A stretch of DNA of 64,000 nucleotides from Pelecanus crispus (Eukaryota > Chordata > Aves > Pelecaniformes > Pelecanidae), in contig NC_134646.1 of assembly GCF_030463565.1 (NCBI RefSeq), positions 16,396,001 to 16,460,000 of the forward strand, in the 5' to 3' direction. Within the stretch, counting starts at the first letter, position 1, and each line of letters starts with the position of its first letter. Shown piece by piece: positions 50,301-59,620 of this stretch. Made by a program: the position numbers and the translations under genes. The notes below the pieces were generated by a model. That model made no database searches. It was not told where the DNA came from and was given only the letters and a program-made list of their open reading frames with translations.

Positions 50301-53296
50301 AGAACTGAACTGGGGAGGAGAAACACCACACATTGAGAGTCAAGAAGGGTCATGGTATTTCCAAAAACTATGCAATACAACAAGAAAACAGAAGTAAACA
50401 AGAAGATATTGGAGTGAGTGGGGTATTTCTGGAAAGAAAGGGATTAAAAAGCCAGCAGTGAAAAAATAAAACTAAAAAGAAGGGAGAGAGATCTAAGAGT
50501 TGATAAGTCCTCAGATGGACTGGAAACAAACAGTCCTGGCAAATGGAAATAGCCAAGTCAGAGATGCATCTCTCTGGGAGAATTCACTGTATTTTATGTC
50601 ATCCATTCTTCACAACTTCCACATTAACAGTGATCAGTCACATTCGAGCACAGGGCACTTTGCCAGAAATTAGAGCGAATACACTCTTCTTCCTGCTTTC
50701 CTTCTCTTCCCTATGCCAATGTGCATCTAAAACAGCCTTTTTATTTTGGGTCCAGGTAAATTTAGAACAGAAAAAGAGAGCTGAGTAATAATCCTCTAGT
50801 AACAGATGCTTACACATACTATTGTTTTGGCTATCCTAGAAATTATTTAAATGGTGTATACACTAGAGCATATACAAACACAAACAGGAGTGCCATTATT
50901 TATTACTGTTCTTTTAAAAGGAAGGAAAAAAAGGATTTTATAATGTTAACACTGACGACATTGGCCAAATACAGATCAATATCAAAATCTTTTATGTTCA
51001 TGGTTGATGGCGAACTTCGTTACAGATGTTTAGGAAAAAAAAAGAAAACACAGTGGAAACGCATAATAAATGGTAGACCCTGAAACAAATTTCACTAATC
51101 TCGTCGGTCAAATCCCTTATATATTGTAAAAGCAATTAAATAGCACAATAAGAACATTTTATGACCTTTATTAAAATTGGCATTATACTACAATAAAATC
51201 CAGATTTTGGTAGCTCCACTACAGACTATTAAAAAACAAAACAAACCTTCTTAAACTTGAATGAGCACTAAAAACTATTCCCACCCCACACCCCTCCAGT
51301 ATACAGGTCTTTCTCCAGGCTTATGAAAATGAGTTACCACCACACATATGCCAATTAATTTAAAGAGCACTCTCTTTAAAAAGCATCAGCTAGTATATAG
51401 GTATGATGAATACTGTCACAAACAGCAGAATATACCTTAGAAAAGTGGAAGGAATAAAGCAACATTTTTTTAAATGCTCACAAAGAAAACAGAAATACTT
51501 ACTGCTTCAAATTTCTCCCTATTTTTCCGAAGATAGTCTACACAAGCCATCCTAACATCAATATGCCGAGACTGAGAGTGTAACACCTACAAAGGGAGAA
51601 ACAGAAAAAAGTGATACTGGTTCTGCGGAGTTTTGATGATGGGTCACAAATAATTAATGCTGTTGTCATACAGGCTTGGGAATACTCTAGTTTTATTTTT
51701 AAGAATATTTAAAATGCACATTCATTCAGTAACAACATCTTTATGGAGGTGAAACCTCAATTATTTAATCAAAAATTAAGTAACTGCAGAATTCATAGAT
51801 TTACTAAATTCAAACATTCAATTTTAGAAGGAATTATTGAGCAAAGGAATAGCATTTGTTGTCATTCTTTAACCAGCTCCTTTGTAAAGGAGTTAATTAA
51901 TTGAAGACCTTTACGTTACCGCAGGAGTGGATGAGGAAATCAACTACCAACATGCACTCATTCCAATGAAATCCAGCCAAACCTAAGAGACTGCAGGGTT
52001 ACTTTCTCTTGACTTTAAGAGGTGTAGGTCTGTTGCCCAAATACTGATTTGGAAGCCAGGAATTCAGATCCCCGTATGACACATGCATTCTACCTCCTGT
52101 TCAAATCTCTGCTGGAAAAATATTACTTTCATCATAGGTTCAGAGTTATCTCTAACGTGACTTTGTCTGCATCCTCACTACAACGTAGGGAAGTTCCAGT
52201 CAATTTAAGTTGCACCCTCTCTTGCAATACTTACACGCTACCCTCAAAACACTTGCAAATTCAGATCAGTTCAGTTCTTCTGCATGAAGAATACAGAGAT
52301 TAGGCCAAATTTGTGGATAAACATCTACTAACTTTGAATTAAAGACCTTCCCTTTCATAAAATAAGAATGGGATGTTAAAAATTTGATTAATAGTTGAAA
52401 AAGTTCTATATACACTGGTGTGTGGGAGAAACCTTCTATATATATTAATTAATAAACATCAGAGTGTCAATGTATATTCATTGATTATTCCCCTGAAATA
52501 AAAAGATGACTCACTTCAGATCAATAACGTTTCCTTGCCTCAACTTGTAAATTCAGTGGGGAAAGTAATTTGGGGAAAAAAAAAACCAAAAAAAAGTGAA
52601 CGTGTATAATTAGCACAGGAATCTGGGCTCCCACAATCAGAAGCACCAGAGCTCCCACTACTGTTTGTTTGTATTTAAGACAAGATGACGCTGTCACTTT
52701 TTTCCTTTAACAGTAGTACTAAAATGGGGGAGGGGAATTCAACAGGAAGAACTGAGAATAAATTCTCTAATTTTATAGTAAACCAATTAACAAAACTCAG
52801 AACAAGGCTTTTCAGCTCTTTCCACTAAACTCCATTTCCTAAATAGTTTCATACAAAGCAGTTGTACCCACATGTTGAAATCTTACATTGAAAAAAGCTC
52901 TCAGGAGGCAGTGGAAGGTCAAAACAGGTAACAATTGCTTGATGACAGAAGGAGACTGTACACACAGAACTTCTCTCACCCCGCAAGATAGAAACCTTTT
53001 TTTTTTTTTTTCTTCCCTTGGCACACGACTGTGTAACCTCAACTTGTACTCGTCTGCATTTTAACACTAATTATCACCTGCTAATGAGATCCACTTCCCA
53101 TGCTTTCATGCGAAGTAGCTTTGTTTATGTAAGCAGTTACCTGCTCGGCCACAGCCCTGAAAAGACAAGATCCATCCTTGGCAACCCTCTTTCTGTACAA
53201 GCCCTGAGATCGCAAGTAGCAGTCCATAGAAGCGTCGTCCATGCCGCTGCCTCGGTGACTCTGCTCCCCGCCGTCGGCTTTGCACGCCGCCTCCAT
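22074..53296 (-). CDS. OTUD4: OTUD4, OTU-family deubiquitinase (21 coding exons, 1133 aa)
   Basis: OTUD4 is a cysteine-protease deubiquitinase (K48/K63 chains) that also associates with RNA-rich complexes. Coding exons in transcript order: 53296-53141, 51586-51503, 48497-48447, 46500-46454, 43128-43056, 42578-42497, 41687-41543, 39625-39568, 38587-38470, 38236-38172, 36099-35999, 34548-34424, 34317-34137, 32950-32785, 31413-31293, 29214-29159, 28606-28523, 27879-27747, 26690-26421, 25686-25646, 23318-22074. They sum to 1134 codons including TAG, with GT/AG at all junctions; human is about 1114 aa. Visible parts: OTU domain about 33-154 with Asp41, Cys44 and His147; an acidic serine patch at 203-210 matching the human CK2-phosphorylated site; a Tudor-like domain about 284-326; a possible ubiquitin-interacting helix about 452-475; Pro-rich and low-complexity regions; an Arg-rich C terminus. 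The start has a strong context (A at -3, G at +4). Introns not listed separately hold nothing I recognise. Confidence 0.97.
23319..25645 (-). other. OTUD4: OTUD4 intron 20
   Basis: No gene seen. An A16 run (plus strand, near 23349) is the pyrimidine tract of the next acceptor. A short CR1-tail-like ATTCTATG repeat lies at 24601-24622. Open frames near 24250-24560 on both strands have no recognisable homology. Confidence 0.7.
24601..24622 (+). repeat. ATTCTATG microrepeat, CR1 3'-tail-like
   Basis: Two and a half copies of ATTCTATG, the unit ending avian CR1 elements. The body expected upstream (TTGGA..GATCTT..TTCCAACC) is not visible, so only a tail or a decayed copy remains. Confidence 0.5.
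25646..25686 (-). CDS. OTUD4: OTUD4 coding exon 20 (residues 706-719)
   Basis: A small exon of 41 bases encoding [14 protein letters not shown], identical to the human segment. Acceptor CCTAG, donor AAG|GTAACT. Confidence 0.94.
26421..26690 (-). CDS. OTUD4: OTUD4 coding exon 19 (residues 616-705)
   Basis: Encodes [20 protein letters not shown] and [15 protein letters not shown], conserved with human. Acceptor CTTAG, donor AAAG|GTGAGA. Confidence 0.95.
27747..27879 (-). CDS. OTUD4: OTUD4 coding exon 18 (residues 572-615)
   Basis: Encodes a Pro-rich segment including [19 protein letters not shown] and PSEPTTYGP, matching human. Acceptor TATAG, donor CAG|GTTTGA, which is weaker than usual. Confidence 0.93.
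28523..28606 (-). CDS. OTUD4: OTUD4 coding exon 17 (residues 544-571)
   Basis: Encodes [17 protein letters not shown] and on to ILAEQ, a disordered low-conservation segment placed by splice phase and order. Acceptor TTTAG, donor CAA|GTAAGA. Confidence 0.88.
29159..29214 (-). CDS. OTUD4: OTUD4 coding exon 16 (residues 525-543)
   Basis: Encodes [19 protein letters not shown], aligning with the human segment IHGHSQLDKRPEPSTLE. Acceptor TTACAG, donor TGAG|GTAATC. Confidence 0.9.
29215..31292 (-). other. OTUD4: OTUD4 intron 15, with G25 run
   Basis: AT-rich intron with a 25-base G run at 30565-30589 followed by A-rich DNA. A G8 run lies near 29779. No gene or recognisable transposon seen. Confidence 0.7.
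30565..30589. repeat. G25 homopolymer
   Basis: Twenty-five uninterrupted G residues on the plus strand, C25 in the OTUD4 transcript. It is the longest G run in the window; exact length may be affected by sequencing. Confidence 0.85.
31293..31413 (-). CDS. OTUD4: OTUD4 coding exon 15 (residues 485-524)
   Basis: Encodes [19 protein letters not shown] and a charged stretch ending EEQKDK. It is less conserved than neighbouring exons. Acceptor TTTAG, donor AAAG|GTAAAA. Confidence 0.9.
32785..32950 (-). CDS. OTUD4: OTUD4 coding exon 14 (residues 429-484)
   Basis: Encodes [19 protein letters not shown] and RDEQAFPAL, the most conserved block outside the OTU domain and a plausible ubiquitin-interacting helix. 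Acceptor TTACAG, donor AAT|GTATGT; unspliced read-through would add a short false tail. Confidence 0.95.
34137..34317 (-). CDS. OTUD4: OTUD4 coding exon 13 (residues 369-428)
   Basis: Encodes [26 protein letters not shown] and a Gln/Ser-rich stretch, presumably disordered. Acceptor TTACAG, donor TAAG|GTAAAA. Confidence 0.94.
34424..34548 (-). CDS. OTUD4: OTUD4 coding exon 12 (residues 327-368)
   Basis: Encodes [14 protein letters not shown] and the conserved [12 protein letters not shown], a basic segment. Acceptor TTTAG, donor CCTG|GTAGGA. The intron that follows is only 106 bases. Confidence 0.93.
35118..35193 (+). repeat. GT-rich low-complexity tract
   Basis: Seventy-six bases made only of G and T (T runs broken by G2-G5), resembling other GT tracts at 13029-13170 and 36962-37040. 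Confidence 0.75.
35349..35486 (+). repeat. CA-rich low-complexity tract
   Basis: About 138 bases almost free of G and poor in T, built of A runs, CCA/CAA units and C6 runs. It is opposite in composition to the nearby GT tract. Confidence 0.75.
35999..36099 (-). CDS. OTUD4: OTUD4 coding exon 11 (residues 294-326), Tudor-like
   Basis: Encodes [17 protein letters not shown] and [10 protein letters not shown], the core strands of a Tudor-type fold. Acceptor TATAG, donor AA|GTAGGT. Confidence 0.95.
36993..37012. repeat. G20 homopolymer inside a GT-rich tract
   Basis: Twenty G residues flanked by TTTTG/GGGTTT sequence (36962-37040), in OTUD4 intron 10. C20 in the transcript. Confidence 0.85.
38172..38236 (-). 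CDS. OTUD4: OTUD4 coding exon 10 (residues 272-293)
   Basis: Encodes [20 protein letters not shown] and CK, the beginning of the Tudor-like domain. Acceptor TTACAG, donor AAA|GTAAGT. Confidence 0.94.
38470..38587 (-). CDS. OTUD4: OTUD4 coding exon 9 (residues 233-271)
   Basis: Encodes [18 protein letters not shown] and the conserved [16 protein letters not shown]. Acceptor CACAG, donor TGGG|GTAAGT. Confidence 0.94.
38861..39448 (-). mobile_element. CR1 LINE fragment in OTUD4 intron 8
   Basis: Reading on the minus strand, an intact frame of 156 codons (39439-38969) matches the C-terminal end of the CR1 reverse-transcriptase ORF ([42 protein letters not shown]-like). The CR1 3' end follows and the element closes with the ATAGAATC (ATTCTATG) tail at 38861. 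It is 5' truncated, as usual for CR1, and lies in the same sense as OTUD4. About 590 bases. Confidence 0.93.
39568..39625 (-). CDS. OTUD4: OTUD4 coding exon 8 (residues 213-232)
   Basis: Encodes [20 protein letters not shown], a linker after the OTU domain. Acceptor CTGCAG is typed on the minus strand as TGCAG; donor AAG|GTATTT. Confidence 0.92.
41543..41687 (-). CDS. OTUD4: OTUD4 coding exon 7 (residues 165-212)
   Basis: Encodes [12 protein letters not shown] and an acidic tail [10 protein letters not shown]. Ser205 and Ser207 correspond to the serines phosphorylated by CK2 in human OTUD4, which switch on K63 activity. Donor ACAG|GTAAAT. Confidence 0.94.
42497..42578 (-). CDS. OTUD4: OTUD4 coding exon 6 (residues 138-164), catalytic His
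   Basis: Encodes [16 protein letters not shown]; His147 completes the catalytic centre. Acceptor AATAG, donor CAGT|GTAAGT. Confidence 0.95.
43056..43128 (-). CDS. OTUD4: OTUD4 coding exon 5 (residues 113-137)
   Basis: Encodes [19 protein letters not shown] and on to SDK, within the OTU domain. Acceptor TCTCAG, donor AAG|GTAAAA. Confidence 0.94.
43129..46453 (-). other. OTUD4: OTUD4 intron 4
   Basis: A 3.3-kb intron. The part 43310-44080 has a less AT-rich composition and a 93-codon minus-strand open frame (43807-43526) without recognised homology. It contains no acceptor/donor pair that I trust. The rest is AT-rich with a T15 run near 46290. Confidence 0.6.
46454..46500 (-). CDS. OTUD4: OTUD4 coding exon 4 (residues 98-112)
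   Basis: Encodes [15 protein letters not shown], a signature stretch of OTU proteases. Acceptor TACAG, donor AA|GTAAGA. The split codon reads Lys where human has Arg. Confidence 0.94.
48447..48497 (-). CDS. OTUD4: OTUD4 coding exon 3 (residues 81-97)
   Basis: Encodes [17 protein letters not shown], part of the OTU domain. Acceptor TACAG, donor CAG|GTATGT. Confidence 0.94.
48498..51502 (-). other. OTUD4: OTUD4 intron 2
   Basis: A 3.0-kb intron. Bases 49690-49950 and 50150-50550 are purine-rich on the plus strand, with a GATGAG/GATGAA repeat at 49706-49727. The segment 48585-48660 resembles a fossil amniote repeat with CAAAGAGCTTACAAT, but this rests on memory. Confidence 0.5.
51503..51586 (-). 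CDS. OTUD4: OTUD4 coding exon 2 (residues 53-80)
   Basis: Encodes [19 protein letters not shown] and the following helix of the OTU fold. Acceptor TTGTAG, donor GCA|GTAAGT. Confidence 0.95.
51587..53140 (-). other. OTUD4: OTUD4 intron 1
   Basis: A 1.55-kb AT-rich intron with A-rich and T16 runs (near 52998). No gene or certain transposon is seen. Confidence 0.7.
53141..53296 (-). CDS. OTUD4: OTUD4 coding exon 1 (residues 1-52), catalytic Asp and Cys
   Basis: Starts [11 protein letters not shown] and contains [13 protein letters not shown] with Asp41 and nucleophile Cys44. The MEAA start matches the human N terminus. The frame stays open upstream to another ATG at 53449, which would add 51 residues. 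Donor CAG|GTAACT. Confidence 0.95.
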
Positions 53297-53970
53297 GTTT
53301 ACCGCCGCGGAGAATCGCTGCACCCCTCCTAGCCCCACATGGCAAGGCGAACCCGCCGAGCAGCTCCCGGGCCGGGCAAAGGGAACGGCAGCAGGTCGCG
53401 GAGGAGAGCGCTGGCCCCTCAGCACTCGAGGTAGCAGCAGCAGCAGCAAGAAAAGCGGCCGGTCTCACGTTATCAACTTGCATGTGGCAATCGCGGAGAG
53501 AAACTGCCAAGTTTTTACTCCGCGGTCTGGACTTCCAGCTCCATGAAAACCGTCGCTCCTAGGCTTCTCCGGAGGGCCGGGCGGCAGCTCCCGGACGCCG
53601 CTCCGGCGGGGTCCCGGTCCCGCTTCTCCCTCGGGGCGGCGATGGCCGGCGGCTTCCGCAGCCCGATCGCGCAGCCGGCCTGCCAGGCGGAAAACAAAAG
53701 AGAAAGGACATGTGCTGCTGCCGCCGCCGCCGGGGAGAGGAGGGGGGGAAAGAAGCGTAACCTGGCGTTTATTTTCACTTTCAACCCGGGCGCTTCTGGG
53801 AGCGGTAGTCCCGGAGGAGGAGGAGGAAGCAGCGGGAGCCGGGCGGACACAGCGGCCCGGGAGCGGGGGGGGGGGGGGCACCCGCCGCGCCCCGCTTTCG
53901 GGGTGCTCCGGGCTTGGCTGTCAGCCCTGCACCGAGCCAGGCCCATTTCATCCCGCGACGGCTTTTTAGT
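53220..53970 (-). promoter_or_regulatory. OTUD4: OTUD4 CpG island and promoter
   Basis: A 0.75-kb GC- and CpG-rich block covers OTUD4 exon 1 and the sequence just upstream of its start codon. It holds a ZNF143-like site and a G12 run near 53867. The 5' UTR boundary cannot be placed. Open frames within it on both strands are compositional. Confidence 0.85.
53791..53810 (+). promoter_or_regulatory. ZNF143 (Staf)-like site
   Basis: CGCTTCTGGGAGCGGTAGTC resembles the reverse of the ZNF143 consensus ACTACAATTCCCAGAATGC, keeping TTCTGGGA and GTAGT at the right spacing. Such sites sit at many bidirectional and housekeeping promoters. It lies about 500 bases upstream of the OTUD4 start codon. Confidence 0.45.
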
Positions 53971-55865
53971 TTTATAACTAACACCGGGATGCCTGACATC
54001 TAATCCATAGATACGGGGGGATTGGGGTTTGTTTGTTTTGGTTCCCCCCCACCACCACCACCAGATTAGACTTTAAGATTATTTTTGAAAGCAGGAAAGA
54101 AGATGGAAATAAAACCGGGGTAGTAAAAGCAGCCCTAATTAAAAAGGGATTAAAAAAGCCATAGCCATTCAACACTTTTAATATACTACTTTTTCTGTAT
54201 ACTGCTCTTAGAGGTAAGAAGCAGCAGCAAACATTTTTATTACAATTGCATGACTAAATTTTGCTTGGCGTTGTAAACAGGCTTTTTAGAAGATTTTAGT
54301 GCCCAAAATGTGACAAGAAAGGAAGCTTTACAAACTCGGAAGGCTTTTTTTTTTACTGTGATTGTGCAACCTACCTAAAAAGGAGAGCTACAAAGCTCTC
54401 AGTAGCACTAGCAATAAACAAACACTCCCAGTTACTTCTTAGCTCAAGTGAACGAATTTAGATGCAAGAAAGGGAGGCGAAAACAGAAGGAATGAAAACC
54501 CTGATTTTTACTTTCAGCCAACAGGAATAAGACCAGGGAGAGCTGTGACTTGAGCTGAGATCTGTATATAATACCTGATCAGTTAGAAGTTACCAGCCAG
54601 GCTGAGTCAGGAGAAAGTGCTGTAGCAGCTCTGTACAAGCAGTGTATCAAACCCCCTTCTCCTAACAGGAGCCCCGGTTTGCCAGAAAGAAGTTGGTCTA
54701 CCACAAACAAAAGCAAATTCCCGAGGATCTCTGTAGACAAGGAGAATAGAAACTGAAAGAAGTGCAAGCAAAGCCCTAACAGCATCTGAAACTCCAAGAT
54801 ACACAGAGGTGGTTAGGCAGCGCAGAGATGTTTGTGACAAAGAGTGTGAGGTAAAAATGCTAGCGAGGGACTGGAGGGAAAGCTCAAAGTTCTCACCAGA
54901 AGATGGGAAAGGTCATCTATCCAGACTGAACTATAAACAGTTGCTGCCACTGAGTCAGCTACCATATACACTGAAGAAACTCAGACCAGCAGAGCCCTGC
55001 CTGTGAGAGGTGCTGCTTCTGTAGCTAAAAGTGATTTGACAAGATGCTTTGCAGACCTGTCAAACTAGTGTCCAGTTACAGAGTTTCTTAGGAATATTCA
55101 ATTTTTTCCTCACCCTATTTGTCACGGTTAGAGACAGAACTATCTCCTAACATGTTCACAAATTTGTCTTCCTTCATATTTGAGCCTTTTGTCATTGTGA
55201 TTCTAAAGGCCAGTTAGGGGAAGGGCAAACGCCTTTCATCACCTCTGTTTGACTCAAGAATGCCTGTACACACGAGGTCATCCAGTATGTGACAGAATGT
55301 AGTTCTGATAAGTGAATACACCGAGAAAATTAAAGAATTAAGGTCATATAGTTGTCAGTTCCCTGAAAGCCACTCTTTTTGCAACTGACTCCTAAAGTCG
55401 ATCAGGCAATGGTGACCCACGGATTTTTTTTTTTCCTCAAGTATTGCTATACAAGAAGCAATCTATTTCTAAAACACTGAAGTTCTCACTTAAGAAATCT
55501 AGCCTGTACACACACAGTTTCTAAGGCGTAAAAAGAAATGCATCCATTGAAAGACATCCGGAATACCTCAACGTTAAAATACATGCTCCATCAAGATAAG
55601 GATAGCCAAATTATAATTATCAGTTATTACAGACATTCTAATTAGCAGGTAGCTTTATTAACACTTTCAACCAGCACCTCTACCACAAGCAGCAGCTCCA
55701 ACCACCAGTTCCTCCTCTGCACCAACCTCTATTGCCCACACCAGCGCTTCTGCTGCCCTTACACTGAATCAGCTCAGGAAGCTGACTCAAGCTAAAAAAA
55801 AAAAAAACCCCAAAAAAACCAAAAAAAAAAAAACCCCACCACACCACTTTAGTTTTGTGATTCAG
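53971..55865. other. Spacer between the OTUD4 island and the third CpG island
   Basis: AT-rich DNA without a recognisable gene. It includes short CCA repeats near 54049 and two A-rich runs (55796-55835). Confidence 0.6.
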
Positions 55866-55869
55866 TTCA

Positions 55870-57120
55870 CGGCCTGCCTGTGCCAAGACCTGGGCCGGCG
55901 AGGGGAGGGGGGCAGCCGCCGCGGGTGGGGGGCTGCCTTTACCCATCACACTGCAACCTTGGAGAGAGGAGACCCGTTTTCGCCCAGCTTCACGGCCGCT
56001 CTTTCCCGCTTCAGCCAGCGCCGGTTCACCAGAAGCTTCCTCCCAGTCCCCAGGTCTGGCCGGGGCGACTCGGCACAGGCCGGGGCCAGGCACCCGGGCA
56101 GGGGCGGCCCCTCGGCCTGCAGCCCGGCGGCCTCCCGGAGCGGCAGCGGACCCGCCTGAGCGGCGGCCCGCCCTGCGCGGGCACAGGAGCCGCCGCCACC
56201 GCCGCCGGGGGTGTGGGGCCGGACTCGCCGCCCAGAGGGGCCGCGGCGCGGCGGGGCCCGCACCCTTCCCCCACCCGCTGACGGGCACTTACCGGCGGAG
56301 GGGCGGCCGGCCCCCTCCTCCTCCTCTCCTCCTCCTCCTCCCCCCGGGCAGCGGCGGCAGCGGCGCCGCCCCCTCCGCGCCTCGCCGCGGCCCCAGCGGC
56401 GGCGCGGGCACTTCAATCTCCCGCGGCGGCCGCTCTGCTCGCGTCGCTCCCCGATGATGCGGCCGCTGCCAGCCCCGTCCCGGTCTCGCCCTCCCGCCTC
56501 GCCGCCTCTCATCACTCTTCGCCGCACGCGCGAGCGAGCGAGCGAGCGCGCGCGCCCGCACCGCACCACCCCCCCCCCCCTCCCCTCCGCCCTGCTGTTG
56601 GTTTGCCCCACCGGCCACATCTGTGCGGGCTGCTGCGGCTCGTACCATTTGCCGCACGGGGGAAGGAAGGAGGAGGCCGGAGAGAATGCCCAGGTGCTGG
56701 AGGAGGGAGCGGCGTTTAGCGCGGAGCCGTCCCTCCGGGCTGCGTCGCTGGGCGGCTTTAAGGAGCCGGATGGTGCCGAGGCGAGCGGCAGTCGCCTCAT
56801 GTCCCCACCCGCAGAGCGCACGCAGTGGTACAGCCCGGGGATCGTCTCCCCCCTGCCCAGCAGGTCCCAGTGCTCGGCTCTGAAGGGCGGGAGGCGGGAA
56901 GGGCGGGCGGCCCTCAGGGCTGCCGCCCTGTCGCAGCGCTTCCTCCAGCAGTTCAGCCTGCTCGTAAGCCCCCCACCCCGACTGTGGGATGCAACGGGAA
57001 ACGTTTTTAAAGGGTTTTTCTGACAGGTATTTTTTTTTTAATGAGTTAACGGCCCGGAAGAACAGGTGTGGGACAGGAGCGGGGGGAGCCGGCAATCGCA
57101 TCGGCCGCCCTCGCTGCCAA
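55870..57120. promoter_or_regulatory. Third CpG island, unassigned promoter
   Basis: A 1.25-kb CpG-dense block with a GCGA repeat near 56527 and a C13 run near 56569. Plus strand: a donor CTC|GTAAGC ends a possible exon at 56963. Minus strand: a perfect donor CCG|GTAAGT ends a possible exon at 56293, pointing toward OTUD4. No coding frame is recognised. Candidates are an upstream SMAD1 exon on the plus strand (next gene in mammals), an upstream OTUD4 exon, or a non-coding RNA pair. Confidence 0.65.
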
Positions 57121-59615
57121 AAGGAAAAATTATTGTGCCCTCGGTATGTGTGTGCAGTTACAGTAACATTCCGTGCATAGAAATGCTGCGACAGGCATGA
57201 AGGAACACCTAAAATGTCTGTAAATCAGCAGTGGGAAGGTTGTGAGAAGAGTAAGCAAGTGTGTAGAAAATTCGAATTTGATTTTTTTTTTTCCCCCCCA
57301 AAGAAGATGCTTATTCAGGTGAGGAACTCATCACTCAAACACGTGATCAAGCCAAAGTGTTCAGGGGAGTTAAATAAATAAATAAATTAATTAAATAAAT
57401 ACTTCAAGCTAGCTATCATCAATATTAATAGTGGTAATAAAGCCTGATGCTTAAGGGGATGAAGTGAAGAAAAAAAAAAAAAATCTTTTTAGGTTGCCAA
57501 TTCGCTTAGTAGTCCACTATGAGATTTTTTGTCTTTGTTTGAAATGACCATTTTTGGTTGAAATAGAGTATAAGGTTACATAAACCCTTAGGCTTATCTG
57601 GTCAGGTGCAATTCAGTCTGCCTTTTCTGTGCATGTTAAATACAAGTTAGCATGCGAACAGCTGTTTTGAAGACAGTAGGCTAAAAAACAATCCAGTGTA
57701 AGTTATTTATCCCCATCTGGTCTTAGGTTTCCAAAGTTACAGTACAGTACCTATTTAAGCTGGTAGTGCCTCTGTGTGCCTGCGTTTGTGCCGGACAGCG
57801 AAGAAAACTGAGAAAACTCACCCGGCTGACAGCCAAGCGTTCCCCTGCAATATTTTTCAGTGAGATCAGGTCTTCAAACCGTTTTGTTGTGCACTTGCTG
57901 CGCAAACACCGGCACAAGAGAGGGAGAAGGTGGGAAAGATGAAATAGATGAAGAAGAGATGACAGGTTTTGGTTCTGGTGTAGTGGCAGGCCAGATCCTT
58001 GTCAAACTTTAACCTGAGAGACCAAGGACATTAGAGTTGTCCCAAACCCCTTGTACCAAATCTGAAGAGCCTGCTCAAAGTTTTACTTTAATCCTTCCAT
58101 GGTAAAATTGGTTCCCCATCAGATGTGTGCATTCTGACAAGTCACGATTACTTGGTTTTGGAGTCTGTTGTGAATTGTTTACAATTTCTTATCCAGGTTG
58201 TGTTCATACTGACATCTTCAAAATGTTTATGCCCCTCACGCAGAAGCTTTAAAAAATATATATACAAAATAATTGAACAGTAAGTAAGAGATTCTGTAAC
58301 CTGTTGAAAGGAAAAAATACACTTTTCCTGATATCAGAGGTAGCATAAATAGTTCAGTCCAACATTTCATTGAGTCGGTAGGAAGATTTCTATTGCCATT
58401 AGTGGGTGATGGATCAGGCTTAAACATAGAAGGATGAGAGTATCTTCAACATAAACCATTTTATTTATGCATCTCTGTGTACAGATAACCTTGGTTTTAT
58501 TCCTGCTGATGAAGAATAGGCCTGGATTTCATGTCCGTCTTGCAGAATGGCAGTGTAATCATTGCAGAATATAGTAATGGTTGCATTACTCCTACATACT
58601 ATTTATAGGTAACTGCATCTTTGTGGTCTATGCACGAGTCAAAGATCATACACTCCCAGTATTATATACTTTCATTACATCTCAGGGAACTACAGAAATG
58701 CAGTCTACTTGAATTTGAAATTATTATTCTTCAAAAATGTAGTTATCATGTAACATTTTGCCTTCTGGAGAGTTCTGGTCAAGGCTAGAACCCCAGCCTG
58801 ATATTTTAACTGCTTTCTTTCCATGTGGATTTAATACCACATCAGATTCAAGGTGCTTAACATTCAGGTGGGCAGTACCTAAGAATGATGGGCTGATGGC
58901 ACAGTCAGCAGCTTAATATCTCAGCACAACAGAAGGGTTGGTTTGAGTTTATGGAGTGAATTCCTGTGAGAGCAACTAATTAACGCTGTCCCACATAGAG
59001 TGAAAAAGACAGGATAAAAGGGCTGCATGTGACATGATGGTCACATTTCTTAATTCTCTACCAGAAGTTTTTTTGGTGCTGCTGTAGGAGGTGCATTCTG
59101 AGATTCCTGCCAGAATATCCCTTTGCAGTCTCTAATTTGGGGAAGAAGATTTTCCTTGGTTGGATTTTTTTAGACAGATGGTTACCATCCAATACAACAG
59201 AAATGATAAAAAGCACACTGTGGTAAAAGCTGTTCCTTCAGCCCTTGAGGAATGCTCCTTCATAAAATGTCTTGAAGATGTTGGTCTGAAGTCATAGGTT
59301 TGTGTAGTCAAGAAATATTGAGGCAAGAAAAGTCATTTTAAAAGTTTCAGAAGTCATGACTGGCGTTCTAAGCAAGGCTCATCTTGGAGCAGCAGAAATA
59401 CTGAATCCTGGTTTCCCACGGTTTTGTGTCTTCCGTCTTTACATCACCTTTACCCCTGTCCTGCCACAACAATAGCACGAGCTTCCTGCCATCTTCCCTT
59501 ATTTCTAGATGCCACACACATTGCTCTGGCACCCCATTAGACTTTTAGCTCTCTGACATGCCCTGTAATACGTTCATCTTCCCTCTGTCCTCCCTAAGTG
59601 CTAGCCGAACAAGAG
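57121..59615. other. Intergenic, nothing recognised
   Basis: AT-rich with simple repeats, mainly AAAT units at 57373-57401 and A15 near 57469. No gene or recognised transposon. Confidence 0.6.
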
Positions 59616-59620
59616 GTAGA

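Noticed and set aside
52030-52130. MIR-like SINE in OTUD4 intron 1
   Set aside because: A phrase resembling the core (GAATTCAGATCCC) is visible, but the rest does not follow the SINE and promoter boxes are missing.
53465-53977. Open frames of 130-145 codons in the OTUD4 CpG island
   Set aside because: Compositional shadows on both strands upstream of the genuine OTUD4 start.
55680-57101. Open frames of 200-291 codons in the third CpG island
   Set aside because: Same GC-driven pattern in several overlapping frames; none resembles a protein. A SMAD1 coding start was looked for and not found.
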